Origin: Collimonas sp. OK307
GTDB taxonomy: Bacteria; Pseudomonadota; Gammaproteobacteria; Burkholderiales; Burkholderiaceae_D
Assembly: GCF_900113705.1 (NCBI RefSeq)
Contig: NZ_FOQI01000001.1
Coordinates: 620,001-684,000, forward strand
Length of the DNA: 64,000 bases
Direction: 5' to 3'
Shown one piece after another: positions 1 to 8,087 of the stretch (its first letter is position 1; every line of letters begins with the position of its first letter). The notes below the pieces were generated by a model that saw only the letters and a list, made by a program, of their open reading frames with translations, was not told where the DNA came from and ran no database searches. Both the position numbers and the translations under genes were made by a program.

Positions 1-217
1 AGGCTGGATGGGAAGACAATCCCAGGTAGTTGTTGGCGCACAAGTTGATCAATTCACCACTTGCGGTATTGATCTTGCCTCCCTGCGGGCCAAGGATAAG
101 GCGCTCGGACTTCAACAGCCCGGCGGCCTTGATTCCCGCCAATTCATCCTGCAGATGCGTGTAAAACCCGGGAGAGCCAACGCCCGCGCTTACTTCTGTG
201 CTTGTAGTTAGTGTCAT
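1..217 (-). CDS. kbl: glycine C-acetyltransferase (2-amino-3-ketobutyrate CoA ligase), 5' part only
   Basis: Only the first 72 codons lie in the window; the gene runs off the left edge. The N-terminus reads like Kbl: a helix with LKSERLILGPQ, then the family hallmark INLCANNYLGLSSHP, which precedes the active-site region of alpha-oxoamine synthases. Kbl is a PLP enzyme that cleaves 2-amino-3-ketobutyrate with CoA to glycine and acetyl-CoA, the second step of threonine catabolism. The ATG at 217 follows a weak GAGG. It is transcribed divergently from the XRE-cupin regulator at 283, which is the likely local regulator. A related alpha-oxoamine synthase is possible but less likely given the close match to Kbl. 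Confidence 0.85.
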   Translation of the reverse strand, partial: MTLTTSTEVSAGVGSPGFYTHLQDELAGIKAAGLLKSERLILGPQGGKINTASGELINLCANNYLGLSSHPA

Positions 218-252
218 TTTCAGCCTCAATCTTATATAATATATTGCCTTAA

Positions 253-266
253 TTCGATATATCGAA
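253..266. promoter_or_regulatory. 14-bp perfect palindrome, candidate operator
   Basis: TTCGATATATCGAA is a perfect palindrome in the 65-bp AT-rich gap between divergent kbl and the XRE-cupin regulator. Its position between two start codons fits an operator for the adjacent helix-turn-helix protein, acting on one or both promoters. Binding is inferred from position and symmetry only. Confidence 0.5.
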
Positions 267-282
267 CGCAAATTCCACGATA

Positions 283-900
283 ATGCACAAAAACGAGGTT
301 GTCAACCAGATGAGCATCAATACAGTTAAAAATTTGGAAGATGCACCGCCGAAGGTGGGCGATACCTTGGTCAAGCTGCGCCAGGCCGACGGGTTGTCGC
401 TGGATGCCTTATCGAAACGCGCCGGCGTCTCCAAGTCCATGCTATCCCAAATCGAGCGCAACCAGGCAAACCCCACGGTTGCCGTGGTGTGGCGCCTGGC
501 CAATGCCTTGGGCGTCCCTATCTCGCTGCTGGTCGACGGCAACCAGGCCGCGCCTGCATCGATAGAAACCCTGCCCAGCCATGCGACGCCATCGCTGCGG
601 TCTAGAGACGGCCATTGCGTGCTGCGCATCCTCGGTCCGATCGAACTGGCCGGCCAGTTCGAATGGTATGAACTGTCGGTGGAGCCTGGCGGCTGCCTCG
701 ATTCAGAGGCGCACGAACCGGCTTCGCGCGAACACCTGACGGTCTTGTCCGGTACGTTGGAAGTCCAGAGCGGCAGCAACATCACCAAGATCAAAGTGGG
801 CGAAACCGCACGCTATGCGGCGGATCGCCCTCATTACATCAAGAATGTCGGCAAGAATGCGGCTACCGCGTTGCTGGTTGTGATTCATAACGGACAGTAA
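283..900 (+). CDS. XRE-family regulator with C-terminal cupin domain
   Basis: The 205-residue protein has an N-terminal XRE helix-turn-helix at about residues 25-80, with the typical run LSKRAGVSKSMLSQIERNQANP. A cupin domain at about 115-203 probably senses a small ligand. This architecture is common in regulators of amino-acid and amine catabolism. It is divergent from kbl and is probably the regulator of threonine/aminoketobutyrate breakdown. ATG at 310 is an alternative start, preceded at some distance by GAGG; the one at 283 has no clear ribosome site, so the N-terminus is uncertain by nine residues. Confidence 0.9.
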   Translation: MHKNEVVNQMSINTVKNLEDAPPKVGDTLVKLRQADGLSLDALSKRAGVSKSMLSQIERNQANPTVAVVWRLANALGVPISLLVDGNQAAPASIETLPSHATPSLRSRDGHCVLRILGPIELAGQFEWYELSVEPGGCLDSEAHEPASREHLTVLSGTLEVQSGSNITKIKVGETARYAADRPHYIKNVGKNAATALLVVIHNGQ

Positions 901-927
901 ACCCGCTCCGCAGTACGTGGAAAACGA

Positions 928-963
928 AAAAGGCTGGAAGACAATCATGCCTTCCAGCCTTTT
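928..963. terminator. bidirectional rho-independent terminator
   Basis: Arms AAAGGCTGGAAG and CTTCCAGCCTTT form a 12-bp stem around a 10-nt loop between the convergent XRE-cupin gene (stop at 900) and the glycine-zipper lipoprotein gene (stop at 1010). A/T tracts on both sides suit termination in either direction. Confidence 0.8.
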
Positions 964-1009
964 GCATTTGTGAAATTTATAAATTTTATAAACGAGCTTG
1001 ATCTGACGA

Positions 1010-1465
1010 TTAGTGCGTTACCCGGGTAACGCCGCCCGACGACAACAAACGAACGCGGTCGCCAACATTGAAGCGCTCGTCGGCATCCTGGGTTATGGCA
1101 CGCAATTCGCCGTTACTCAGACGCACGGTAATTTCAAGCCCCGGACGCTGGTTCAGGTTATTCTGCACCTGGTTACCGGCAATCCCGCCGAGCACCGCGC
1201 CCACCACACCAGCCGCGAGCGAGCCGTTGCCACTACCGATGAGCGAACCGGCGGCAACGCCACCAAGCGCACCACCGACCAAGGTGCCAGCGCCGTTGCC
1301 GTCACGACTCTTGTCGATGGTCACCGGACGCACCGAATCAACTACCGCCATACGCACCGTCTGCTCACCCTGAGCCTGGCTGCTGTTATAGACGCTCGCC
1401 GAATTAGGCGTCACGGCGCAACCGCTCAAGGCCACCAACGCGGCGACTACGATCAGATTCTTCAT
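1010..1465 (-). CDS. glycine-zipper 2TM outer-membrane lipoprotein (SlyB/Pcp-like)
   Basis: The 151-residue protein has a lipoprotein signal peptide with lipobox LSGC at about residue 17. A glycine-zipper 2TM region follows at about 60-105 (alternating G/A runs such as GGALGGVAAGSLIGSGNG), then a short C-terminal domain with RLSNGELRAI. SlyB/Pcp-type proteins are small outer-membrane lipoproteins tied to envelope integrity. ATG 1465 is preferred because GGAG lies 8 nt upstream; the in-frame ATGs further upstream lack this. It is convergent with the XRE gene and has no operon partner. Confidence 0.88.
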   Translation of the reverse strand: MKNLIVVAALVALSGCAVTPNSASVYNSSQAQGEQTVRMAVVDSVRPVTIDKSRDGNGAGTLVGGALGGVAAGSLIGSGNGSLAAGVVGAVLGGIAGNQVQNNLNQRPGLEITVRLSNGELRAITQDADERFNVGDRVRLLSSGGVTRVTH

Positions 1466-1849
1466 TCTTGATAGCTCCATCATAAATTACTCAAACACAA
1501 AATTGCCGCAGACAAATAACCCGCGTAGCGCACCGACAGAGGGGTTGCCGAGCCAGGCAGATTGCAGCGCCGTAGTTTGCAACACTGGATTAGCTTTTCG
1601 CCAACACTGCGCATTTTATCAATTTTTGCGGGCAACCGGAGTTTTGCCGAAAAAGCCCGGGCAGTCTTGCAAGTCATACGCGATCTGCGCACTGACAATG
1701 CCGACATGTTTACCGCTGGCCAATATTTGATTAGAGCAATCGTGCACGCGCCATGTCTTGCTGATGAAGCGATGTACAAAATTGCTTTTGAACAACTAAA
1801 GACTATATAATCATTCTTCGTTGCCAAATTCAATGCCAGCAAGGCCCCC
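1466..1849. other. intergenic region without a recognisable gene
   Basis: This 384-bp gap lies upstream of both the minus-strand lipoprotein and the plus-strand operon that starts at 1850, so it should hold two promoters. An open frame at 1562-1810 (+, 82 residues) and one at 1480-1881 (-) are present, but neither resembles a family I know or has a good ribosome site. I see no structured RNA or repeat. Confidence 0.5.
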
Positions 1850-2104
1850 ATGAAGACGTTGTTCAAAGCACTTAGCATCATGTTTCTTTTAGCACTGATG
1901 GTCGGCTTTGGCTTATGTGGTTTGCTAGGAATTGCCTCTGGAGCTCACTACAAAGCCAATAGCGGTGACCGGTCTATTTTTCTCCTTGGATGCGCAGGAG
2001 TAGGAATCAGTATCGCGCTGTGCTTCGTTATATATCGCATTGCCAGATATGGCAGCGTGTTTCGGATTGCAAAGAAGTCTTGTCAAGACAAATCCGAACA
2101 ATGA
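1850..2104 (+). CDS. small two-helix membrane protein of unknown function
   Basis: This 84-residue protein has two hydrophobic segments, at about residues 5-32 and 43-64, and a basic C-terminal tail (RIAKKSCQDKSEQ). AAGG lies 5-6 nt before the ATG. Its TGA overlaps the ATG of the Lgt-like gene (ATGA at 2101-2104), which indicates translational coupling and an operon start. I do not recognise a family. The coupling suggests a small membrane partner of the Lgt-like protein. Confidence 0.65.
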   Translation: MKTLFKALSIMFLLALMVGFGLCGLLGIASGAHYKANSGDRSIFLLGCAGVGISIALCFVIYRIARYGSVFRIAKKSCQDKSEQ

Positions 2105-2868
2105 AAACAGTCGTCTTTTCCAGCACGACTGCACATCTCATCCATTTGTTTTTTGAATGGGCGGCCATCGCATCCGGCGTCCAGCTATATCGCTGGCAAC
2201 GAGCGCGTCAAGGCCTCTCTGGCATCCTGGAGCCGGGACAATACGCCGTCATCATCGGCTGCATACTCGGCGCAGCGATCGGGAACAAGCTAGTGTTCTG
2301 GATGGAATTCCCCCAGCTATGGGCATCATCTTCTTTAGACATCAACCTCTGGATGTCTGGACAATCTATCGTCGGTGGTTTGCTGGGCGGACTGTGTGGC
2401 GTAGAGATTGCCAAGAAACTGATCGGATCACAACGCTCAACGGGCGACAATTTTGTCTTGCCATTGATGCTGGGCACAGCCGTCGGGCGCATCGGTTGTT
2501 TTCTGGCAGGACTGCACGACGGCACTTATGGCGTACCCACCCATATGCCGTGGGGCGTCGACTTTGGCGACGGCATATCTCGCCACCCTACTCAACTGTA
2601 CGACATTCTCTTTGTACTAATTTGGGGTGGCGCCATTTTGTTTTTTCAAAAACGCTGGCGCGAAAGTCCCGGCCTTCTTTTCAAATTTTATCTATCGGGT
2701 TATTTATTGTGGCGTTTACTGGTCGATGGCATCAAACCGGTTCCCTATGAATATGCCGCTGGCCTTAGCGGCATACAGATCGTGTGTTTATTGGCCTTAC
2801 TGTGCTATCTCCCGTTTGTAATCAAACAATTCTTAAACCTTAAAAAAAATGCGCCTCTTTTCCAGTGA
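2101..2868 (+). CDS. divergent Lgt paralogue (prolipoprotein diacylglyceryl transferase-like membrane protein)
   Basis: The 255-residue protein has about seven membrane segments and clear Lgt-family blocks: VGGLLGG (91-97), GRIGCFLAG (129-137), RHPTQLYD (161-168) and the final GYLLWRLLVDG helix. Canonical Lgt moves diacylglyceryl from phosphatidylglycerol to the lipobox cysteine. Here the catalytic-loop His (HGGL, E. coli His103) is Val91 and the Asn after GR(L)G is Cys133, while the Arg of the GR motif is kept as Arg130. Ordinary Lgt activity is therefore doubtful, and a related lipid-binding or lipid-transfer role is likelier. ATG 2101 overlaps the preceding stop; the longer frame from 1990 runs inside the upstream gene. 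It precedes a Sel1 protein and a radical-SAM enzyme in one operon. Confidence 0.85.
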   Translation: MKTVVFSSTTAHLIHLFFEWAAIASGVQLYRWQRARQGLSGILEPGQYAVIIGCILGAAIGNKLVFWMEFPQLWASSSLDINLWMSGQSIVGGLLGGLCGVEIAKKLIGSQRSTGDNFVLPLMLGTAVGRIGCFLAGLHDGTYGVPTHMPWGVDFGDGISRHPTQLYDILFVLIWGGAILFFQKRWRESPGLLFKFYLSGYLLWRLLVDGIKPVPYEYAAGLSGIQIVCLLALLCYLPFVIKQFLNLKKNAPLFQ

Positions 2869-3679
2869 CCGATCGCGTGCAGCGTTATTGATAGTGAGTT
2901 TGAGTTTGATTGGCGGTACGGGTTGCATCACTGCCTCTATCGTCAACAGCGTGCAACAAAAAAATGCACAGCGGGCCAGTGCAGAAATGCAGAAAACAAA
3001 AATTGAAGGATATAAAGTAGCCGCCAGCCGCGGTGACCTGGAGGCCATGACACAACTTGGATTGGAATACATAAATGGTTCACCAAGCCTGGAAAGAGAT
3101 ATCCCCACAGGCATCTCTTTACTTGAACAGGCGGCAGCCAGACAATATGGCCCTGCGGAATATGCCTTGGGCTGGCTTTTACTCAATGGCTCCAATCGGC
3201 AGTACAACGGCAGAACCCTCAGCGCAGAACAATTACCTCCAGATCCCTCGCGCGGAATAGAATTATTAAAACGATCGTCCACACGTTCTTGCAGTCCTTC
3301 ACCTGTGTTTTTCAATCGCTTTTCTGCGTTTGACGTCAGCGACATATATCGTGATAGCGGGGTTAATAGCGGAATCATCAGGCAGGACATCCCACAAGCC
3401 GACCTTTGGCTTGCACGCAGCATCCTGGATTGCAAATACCCATTCCACACTGCGATTAAATACAAATTTTTGGGCTCAACAGAAGCTGGTACGGCCGCTA
3501 AAATTAAAGCGCTAGCTTTTCTCCTGATGCTACCAGCCAGCGACACCCTCGCGAAACTGCAAGCAGCCATGTCTCCGGCAGACATACAGGCGGCGCAAGA
3601 AAAAATGGCAATGCTACGCCAGGCTGCCCTCGAATCGAAACAACAATATCCCGCACCGCCTTACCCGAGCCAACGATGA
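2849..3679 (+). CDS. Sel1-like repeat protein, probable lipoprotein or anchored periplasmic protein
   Basis: The 276-residue protein starts with a basic N-region, a hydrophobic stretch and Cys26 in an imperfect lipobox (GGTGC). Sel1-type TPR-like helical repeats follow: EAMTQLGLEYINGS (about 65-78) and GPAEYALGWLLLNGS (about 99-114) with the usual Gly/Ala/Leu spacing. Such repeats mediate protein contacts. The start lies 20 bp inside the Lgt-like gene, and the stop overlaps the ATG of the radical-SAM gene (ATGA, 3676-3679), so the gene is embedded in the operon. It may be a periplasmic scaffold or the substrate of the lipid-modifying partners, which is inference. Confidence 0.8.
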   Translation: MRLFSSDRSRAALLIVSLSLIGGTGCITASIVNSVQQKNAQRASAEMQKTKIEGYKVAASRGDLEAMTQLGLEYINGSPSLERDIPTGISLLEQAAARQYGPAEYALGWLLLNGSNRQYNGRTLSAEQLPPDPSRGIELLKRSSTRSCSPSPVFFNRFSAFDVSDIYRDSGVNSGIIRQDIPQADLWLARSILDCKYPFHTAIKYKFLGSTEAGTAAKIKALAFLLMLPASDTLAKLQAAMSPADIQAAQEKMAMLRQAALESKQQYPAPPYPSQR

Positions 3680-5145
3680 CGCGCAAAATCCGGCCTTACC
3701 TTTTTTACGACACCACCACTTCGGTATGTTCAACCTGCCTGCATCCGGTTGAAGCCAAGATCATCTTTAAGGATGGCCATGTCTACATGGACAAGTGGTG
3801 TACTGCGCACGGCAGCGAACGCGTGCTGGTTAGCGATGATGTCGAGTATTACCGTTTGTGTCGCGAGGTGTTCGTCAAACATCCGGAAATGCCGCAAACG
3901 TTTAACACTAAAATGGAATACGGCTGTCCTTATGATTGCGGCCTGTGCCCGGACCATATGCAGCATTCTTGCTTGTCCATCGTTGAAATTACCGACAACT
4001 GCAATTTGAATTGCCCGGTTTGTTATGCCGAAAGCGGCACTCATCGGGAACAGCATAAGCCCTTGGCTGACGTCATCAAGATGCTTGACGCCGTTGTGGC
4101 CAATGAAGGCGAGGCGGATGTCATGCAATTGTCCGGCGGCGAACCCACTTTACATCCGCAATTCTGGGAAATTCTGGATGCAGCCAAGGCGCGGCCGATC
4201 AAACATGTGATGGTTAACACCAACGGCATCGTGTTGGCGCAAGATCCTGAGTTTGTGCAACGTCTCGCAAGCTATGCGCCAGGAATAGAAGTGTATTTGC
4301 AATTCGATTCCATGCGCGCAGAAGTACATAAGGTATTGCGCGGCGCTGATTTAAGCCGTATCCGATTACAAGCATTAAAAAACCTGAATGCGGCCGGCCT
4401 ATCCACCACTTTGGTAGTGACGCTGAAAAAAGGTTTGAATGACGATGAGATTGGCGCCATTATCGATTTCGCTTTGACGCAACCGTGTGTCCGCGGCGTT
4501 ACCTTGCAGCCGATTCAAGATGCTGGCCGCGTTGAAAATTACGATCCTCGCCTGCATCGCCTGACTGTTTCAGAAATACGTCGCAAGATCGCAGAACAAA
4601 CCAGCGTATTCACATTGCAGGACATCGTCCCGGTGCCCTGCAATCCCGATACGCTGGCAATGGCCTACGCTCTCAAAACCGACGAAAAAACTGTCCCGCT
4701 AACACGCTATCTTGATCCGCAATCTTTAGTCGAAGGCAGTGGCAACACGATAGTTTTCGAGCGCGACGAAGCGCTCAAGAAGAATATGAAAGACCAGATA
4801 TTCAAGCTGTTTTCGACCAACCATTCCCCAGAATCGCAAGCCAACTGTCTTTCTGAATTAATGTGCTGCCTGCCTTTGATTTCTGCACCGCAGACACTGC
4901 GTTACGACAATGTGTTTCGGGTCTTGATTGTGCAATTTATGGATGCATATTCCTTGGATGTTCGCGCCTTGAAAAAATCCTGCATACATTTTGCCCAAGC
5001 CGATGGAAAAATGATTCCATTTGAAAGTTACAACCTGCTCTATCGCGACGACAAACGGCTAACGGCAATCCGCAAAAGCATCGCGCAACAAACCACCAGC
5101 AGGCGTGCCTCCGACCGCATTCCAATCACGCCGATCCAGGCCTAA
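3676..5145 (+). CDS. radical-SAM enzyme of the tetraether/membrane-spanning-lipid synthase-like family
   Basis: The 489-residue protein carries the SAM-cluster motif C109-x3-C113-x2-C116 (CNLNCPVC). Just before it is a second CX3CX2C (C84, C88, C91; GCPYDCGLCPDH), then Cys99, and an N-terminal CSTC (18-21) with Cys42 before HG. The C-terminal block has CIHF, a short acidic linker and IPFESYN. This layout recalls the MJ0619/Tes family, whose archaeal member joins lipid alkyl chains by C-C coupling through several Fe-S clusters. Near the C-terminus a Cys seen in relatives (IPFC) appears to be Glu (IPFE). As last gene of an operon with an Lgt paralogue, a lipid substrate is a reasonable inference; the reaction is unknown. 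Confidence 0.85.
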   Translation: MTRKIRPYLFYDTTTSVCSTCLHPVEAKIIFKDGHVYMDKWCTAHGSERVLVSDDVEYYRLCREVFVKHPEMPQTFNTKMEYGCPYDCGLCPDHMQHSCLSIVEITDNCNLNCPVCYAESGTHREQHKPLADVIKMLDAVVANEGEADVMQLSGGEPTLHPQFWEILDAAKARPIKHVMVNTNGIVLAQDPEFVQRLASYAPGIEVYLQFDSMRAEVHKVLRGADLSRIRLQALKNLNAAGLSTTLVVTLKKGLNDDEIGAIIDFALTQPCVRGVTLQPIQDAGRVENYDPRLHRLTVSEIRRKIAEQTSVFTLQDIVPVPCNPDTLAMAYALKTDEKTVPLTRYLDPQSLVEGSGNTIVFERDEALKKNMKDQIFKLFSTNHSPESQANCLSELMCCLPLISAPQTLRYDNVFRVLIVQFMDAYSLDVRALKKSCIHFAQADGKMIPFESYNLLYRDDKRLTAIRKSIAQQTTSRRASDRIPITPIQA

Positions 5146-5891
5146 CGGCCGCCGGCGACATCGATAAATGTACCGGTGCAATAGGATGCCTCGTCCGATA
5201 CCAGCCACATGATCGCGCGCGACACTTCCTCGGCGCTGCCGCCGCGCCGCATCGGCACCGAGTCCTTGACACGATCGACCCGGCCAGGCTCGCCGCCGCT
5301 GGCATGGATATCGGTATAGATGACACCGGGCCTGACTGCATTGACGCGGATACCCTGATCGGCAACCTCTTTCGCCAGGCCGATCGTCATGGCGTCGATC
5401 GCTCCCTTGGACGCCGCATAATCGACGTACTCCCCCGGACCGCCGAGTTTTGCCGCCATCGACGACAGGTTGACGATGGCGCCGCCGTTGCCGCCAAAAT
5501 GGGTAGACATGCGTCGCACCGCTTCGCGGGCGCACAAGAAACTGCCGACGATATTAGTGGTGAACACCCGCTGCAAACGGGCCACGTCCATTTCCTCGAC
5601 GCGCATCTGCCGTTCCAGGATTCCAGCGTTATTGACCAGAGCGGTCACCGTGCCAAGCTGAGCGTCTACCGTTTGAAACAGGTTCAGCACGTCAGCCTCG
5701 ACGGCAACATCGCCGGCTACCGCCAACGCTTCGCCGCCGGCCGCGCGAATCGCCGCCACCACCGACTCGGCGGCGCTGCGGTTATGCACATAGTTGACGC
5801 ACACGGAGTAACCGCGTGCTGCGGCCCAATGGGCGGTGGCGGCGCCAATCCCGCGGCTAGCGCCGGTAATTACAATCACTTGCTTTGACAT
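5142..5891 (-). CDS. SDR-family NAD(P)-dependent oxidoreductase
   Basis: This is a classical 249-residue short-chain dehydrogenase with cofactor motif TGASRGIG (residues 9-16), NNAG at about 88, catalytic Ser in NLSSM and YAASK at about 158. The Asn-Tyr after the second strand (VNYVHN) would suit NADPH. Family members reduce oxo groups, often in an FabG-like way. The substrate is not predictable here. Its TAG overlaps the end of the convergent radical-SAM gene by 4 bp. The PaaK-like ligase gene lies 12 bp upstream on the same strand, so it may be the last gene of the ABC transporter/ligase cluster. Confidence 0.9.
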   Translation of the reverse strand: MSKQVIVITGASRGIGAATAHWAAARGYSVCVNYVHNRSAAESVVAAIRAAGGEALAVAGDVAVEADVLNLFQTVDAQLGTVTALVNNAGILERQMRVEEMDVARLQRVFTTNIVGSFLCAREAVRRMSTHFGGNGGAIVNLSSMAAKLGGPGEYVDYAASKGAIDAMTIGLAKEVADQGIRVNAVRPGVIYTDIHASGGEPGRVDRVKDSVPMRRGGSAEEVSRAIMWLVSDEASYCTGTFIDVAGGR

Positions 5892-5903
5892 GCCCGGCTT
5901 CCT

Positions 5904-7163
5904 TTATTCGTATTTGCGGGCATCCTCGATGACTTTACCGTCATTCGGCAGGCTGCCCGGCGCGACAAACAGAATCTCGCCGCGTAGTTTAGTCAATTCG
6001 CGCAGGCTGTCGGCAATCTGCTCTGCTGCAAGCCTGGTTGTAGCGGCAGCCGCGGCAGGCAACTCGCAATGCAGCGTCATCACATCATTCGCCATCGCGC
6101 CACTCACTACCAGGCGCGCCTTGAGGATCTGCGGATGACGCTTCAGCACCTCGGCCAGTTGCGACGGATGGACGAACATGCCGCGCACCTTGGTTACCTG
6201 GTCAGCGCGCCCCATCCAGCCCTTGATGCGGGTATTGGTGCGGCCGCATGGCGATACACCTTCCAGCACCGCCGACAAATCACCGGTGGCGAAACGTATC
6301 AGAGGATAATCCGGATTAAAAGAAGTCAGCACCACCTCGCCGACTTCACCAGCGGCAACCGGATCTCCGGTGCCGGGCCGTACGATTTCCAGGATCAGCT
6401 CTTCATCCAGGATCATACCCGGATTGAGCTGGCCGTTGCTGAGCGACTCGTAAGCGATATTGCCGATGTCGGCCGAGGCATACAATTGCAGCACGTGCGG
6501 CACGCCGTTATCGTGGAACCATTGGCGCAGCGACGGCGGCAAGGCTTCGGCACTGAGCAGAGCGCGCTGCAGGCTGCCGATATCGGCGCCTATCTCGCGC
6601 GCTTTTTCGATAATGATCTTGAGGAAAGACGGTGTGCCGACATAAGCATCGGGACGCAATGCCGCCATCGCCTGTACCTGCAATTCGGTCTGTCCTATGC
6701 CGGCCGGGATCACGGCACAGCCCAGCTTGCCGGCTGCCCCTTCAACCATGAAGGCAGCCGGCGTGAAATGGTAGGCGAAACAATTTTGTATCAGATGGCC
6801 GGCGCGCAATCCCAAGGCGCGCATCGGCCGCGCAAAGCGCCACCAATCCTGGCTATATCCTTCCGGATCGAAAATCGGCCCGGGCGAGACATAGAGCCGC
6901 CGTAGCTGCCGATGCGGGGTTGTCGTCAGGCCGCCGAACGGCGGCTCTTGCGCCTGCAAATCGTGCAAGTCCGATTTGCGCGTGACCGGCAATTGCGCCA
7001 GCGCGGCACGATCCCGGACATCGGCGGCGGATACGCCGCGCAGAATACGCGCCCATCCGGTTGCGCCTTGGGCCCGCGCAACCAGTTGCGGCAAGTTCGC
7101 CATCAGGTCCGCCTCGCGTTGTTGCGGCTGGCGTGTTTCAAAAGGATCAAGAATGTCAGACAT
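5904..7163 (-). CDS. phenylacetate-CoA ligase-like acyl-activating enzyme with altered P-loop
   Basis: The 419-residue, PaaK-type adenylate-forming protein retains the middle block GTPSFLKIIIEKA, the QLYASADIGNIAYE region, the RFATGDLS adenylate-binding block (about 290) and the C-terminal hinge GRADQVTKVRGMFVHPSQ. The usual SSGTTG phosphate loop near residue 90 is replaced by YVSPGPIFDPEG, so its adenylation chemistry may differ. PaaK relatives form CoA thioesters of aromatic acids. It sits immediately downstream of a LivF-type ATPase and is most likely co-transcribed with the transporter, activating the imported acid or a catabolite. The actual substrate is unknown. Confidence 0.85.
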   Translation of the reverse strand: MSDILDPFETRQPQQREADLMANLPQLVARAQGATGWARILRGVSAADVRDRAALAQLPVTRKSDLHDLQAQEPPFGGLTTTPHRQLRRLYVSPGPIFDPEGYSQDWWRFARPMRALGLRAGHLIQNCFAYHFTPAAFMVEGAAGKLGCAVIPAGIGQTELQVQAMAALRPDAYVGTPSFLKIIIEKAREIGADIGSLQRALLSAEALPPSLRQWFHDNGVPHVLQLYASADIGNIAYESLSNGQLNPGMILDEELILEIVRPGTGDPVAAGEVGEVVLTSFNPDYPLIRFATGDLSAVLEGVSPCGRTNTRIKGWMGRADQVTKVRGMFVHPSQLAEVLKRHPQILKARLVVSGAMANDVMTLHCELPAAAAATTRLAAEQIADSLRELTKLRGEILFVAPGSLPNDGKVIEDARKYE

Positions 7164-7221
7164 GGCTGGCCTGTGTGCGTGGGCAGAAAGCGATGTAGTT
7201 AAAAATCAAAAAATGAGACTG

Positions 7222-8025
7222 TCAGGCCAGCCAGCGCTTGCGGCGCCTATAAAATTTCATGTCGCGGAAATTCTTGCGCCCTGCAGCCGATACGCCCAGA
7301 TAGAACTCTTTCACGTCTTCGTTGCTGGCCAGCTCGCTGGCAGCGCCTTCCATTACCACCCGGCCGTTTTCCAGGATGTAGCCGAAATCGGCATAACGCA
7401 GCGCCACCATGGTGTTTTGCTCGGCCAGCAGGAACGACACGTTTTCCCTGCGGTTCAGGTCCTTGACGATTTCAAAGATTTCCTCGACCACCTGGGGCGC
7501 CAACCCCATCGACGGTTCATCCAGCAAGATCATCGACGGCTTGGCCATCATCGCCCGCCCGATTGCCGTCATCTGCTGCTCGCCGCCGGATGTATAGCCG
7601 GATTGCGATTTGCGCCGCACTTTCAAGCGAGGAAAGTAATCGTAGATCTTTTCCAGCTCCTGTTTGACCTGGGTATGACTGATGTTGCGGGTGTAAGCAC
7701 CGGTCAGGAGATTCTCTTCCACCGTCAGATGGCCGAAACAATGGCGTCCTTCCATCACCTGGATCACGCCGCGCTTGACCAGGTCGTTCGGGGTCAGGCG
7801 GTCGACCCGTTCGCCGTTGTATTCGATGCTGCCCTTGGTGACATCGCCACGTTCCGCCGACAGCAGATTGGAGATCGCTTTCAATGTCGTGCTTTTGCCG
7901 GCGCCGTTGGCGCCAAGTAAAGCGACGATCTTCCCCTGCGGCACGGCCAGCGACACCCCTTTCAGCACCAGGATGACGTGGTCGTAGATCACTTCGATAT
8001 TGTTGATGCTGAGTGCTGTTCCCAT
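7222..8025 (-). CDS. branched-chain-type ABC transporter ATPase (LivF-like)
   Basis: This 267-residue ATPase has Walker A GANGAGKST (about 35-43), a variant signature TSGGEQQM in place of LSGGQ, Walker B ILLDEPS and the switch His region replaced by AEQNTM, as usual for LivF. A basic tail (RKNFRDMKFYRRRKRW) extends past the usual LivF end. It would form the cytoplasmic ATPase pair with the LivG-like protein at 11531. GAGGGAAGC before the ATG is a good ribosome site. It lies between the binding-protein gene and the PaaK-like ligase, all on the minus strand. Confidence 0.93.
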   Translation of the reverse strand: MGTALSINNIEVIYDHVILVLKGVSLAVPQGKIVALLGANGAGKSTTLKAISNLLSAERGDVTKGSIEYNGERVDRLTPNDLVKRGVIQVMEGRHCFGHLTVEENLLTGAYTRNISHTQVKQELEKIYDYFPRLKVRRKSQSGYTSGGEQQMTAIGRAMMAKPSMILLDEPSMGLAPQVVEEIFEIVKDLNRRENVSFLLAEQNTMVALRYADFGYILENGRVVMEGAASELASNEDVKEFYLGVSAAGRKNFRDMKFYRRRKRWLA

Positions 8026-8087
8026 GCTTCCCTCGGCTATGCATTAAAGACGTCGACGCCCGGATTAAGCGCCGACGCCGACGCTAT

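Noticed and set aside
1480-1881. 133-codon minus-strand frame upstream of the lipoprotein gene
   Set aside because: No ribosome site, no recognisable family, and it would cover the promoter of the operon at 1850.
7517-8044. second minus-strand frame across the LivF gene (175 codons)
   Set aside because: Different frame of an ATPase gene with complete Walker motifs; composition is Arg/Gln-rich and non-native.
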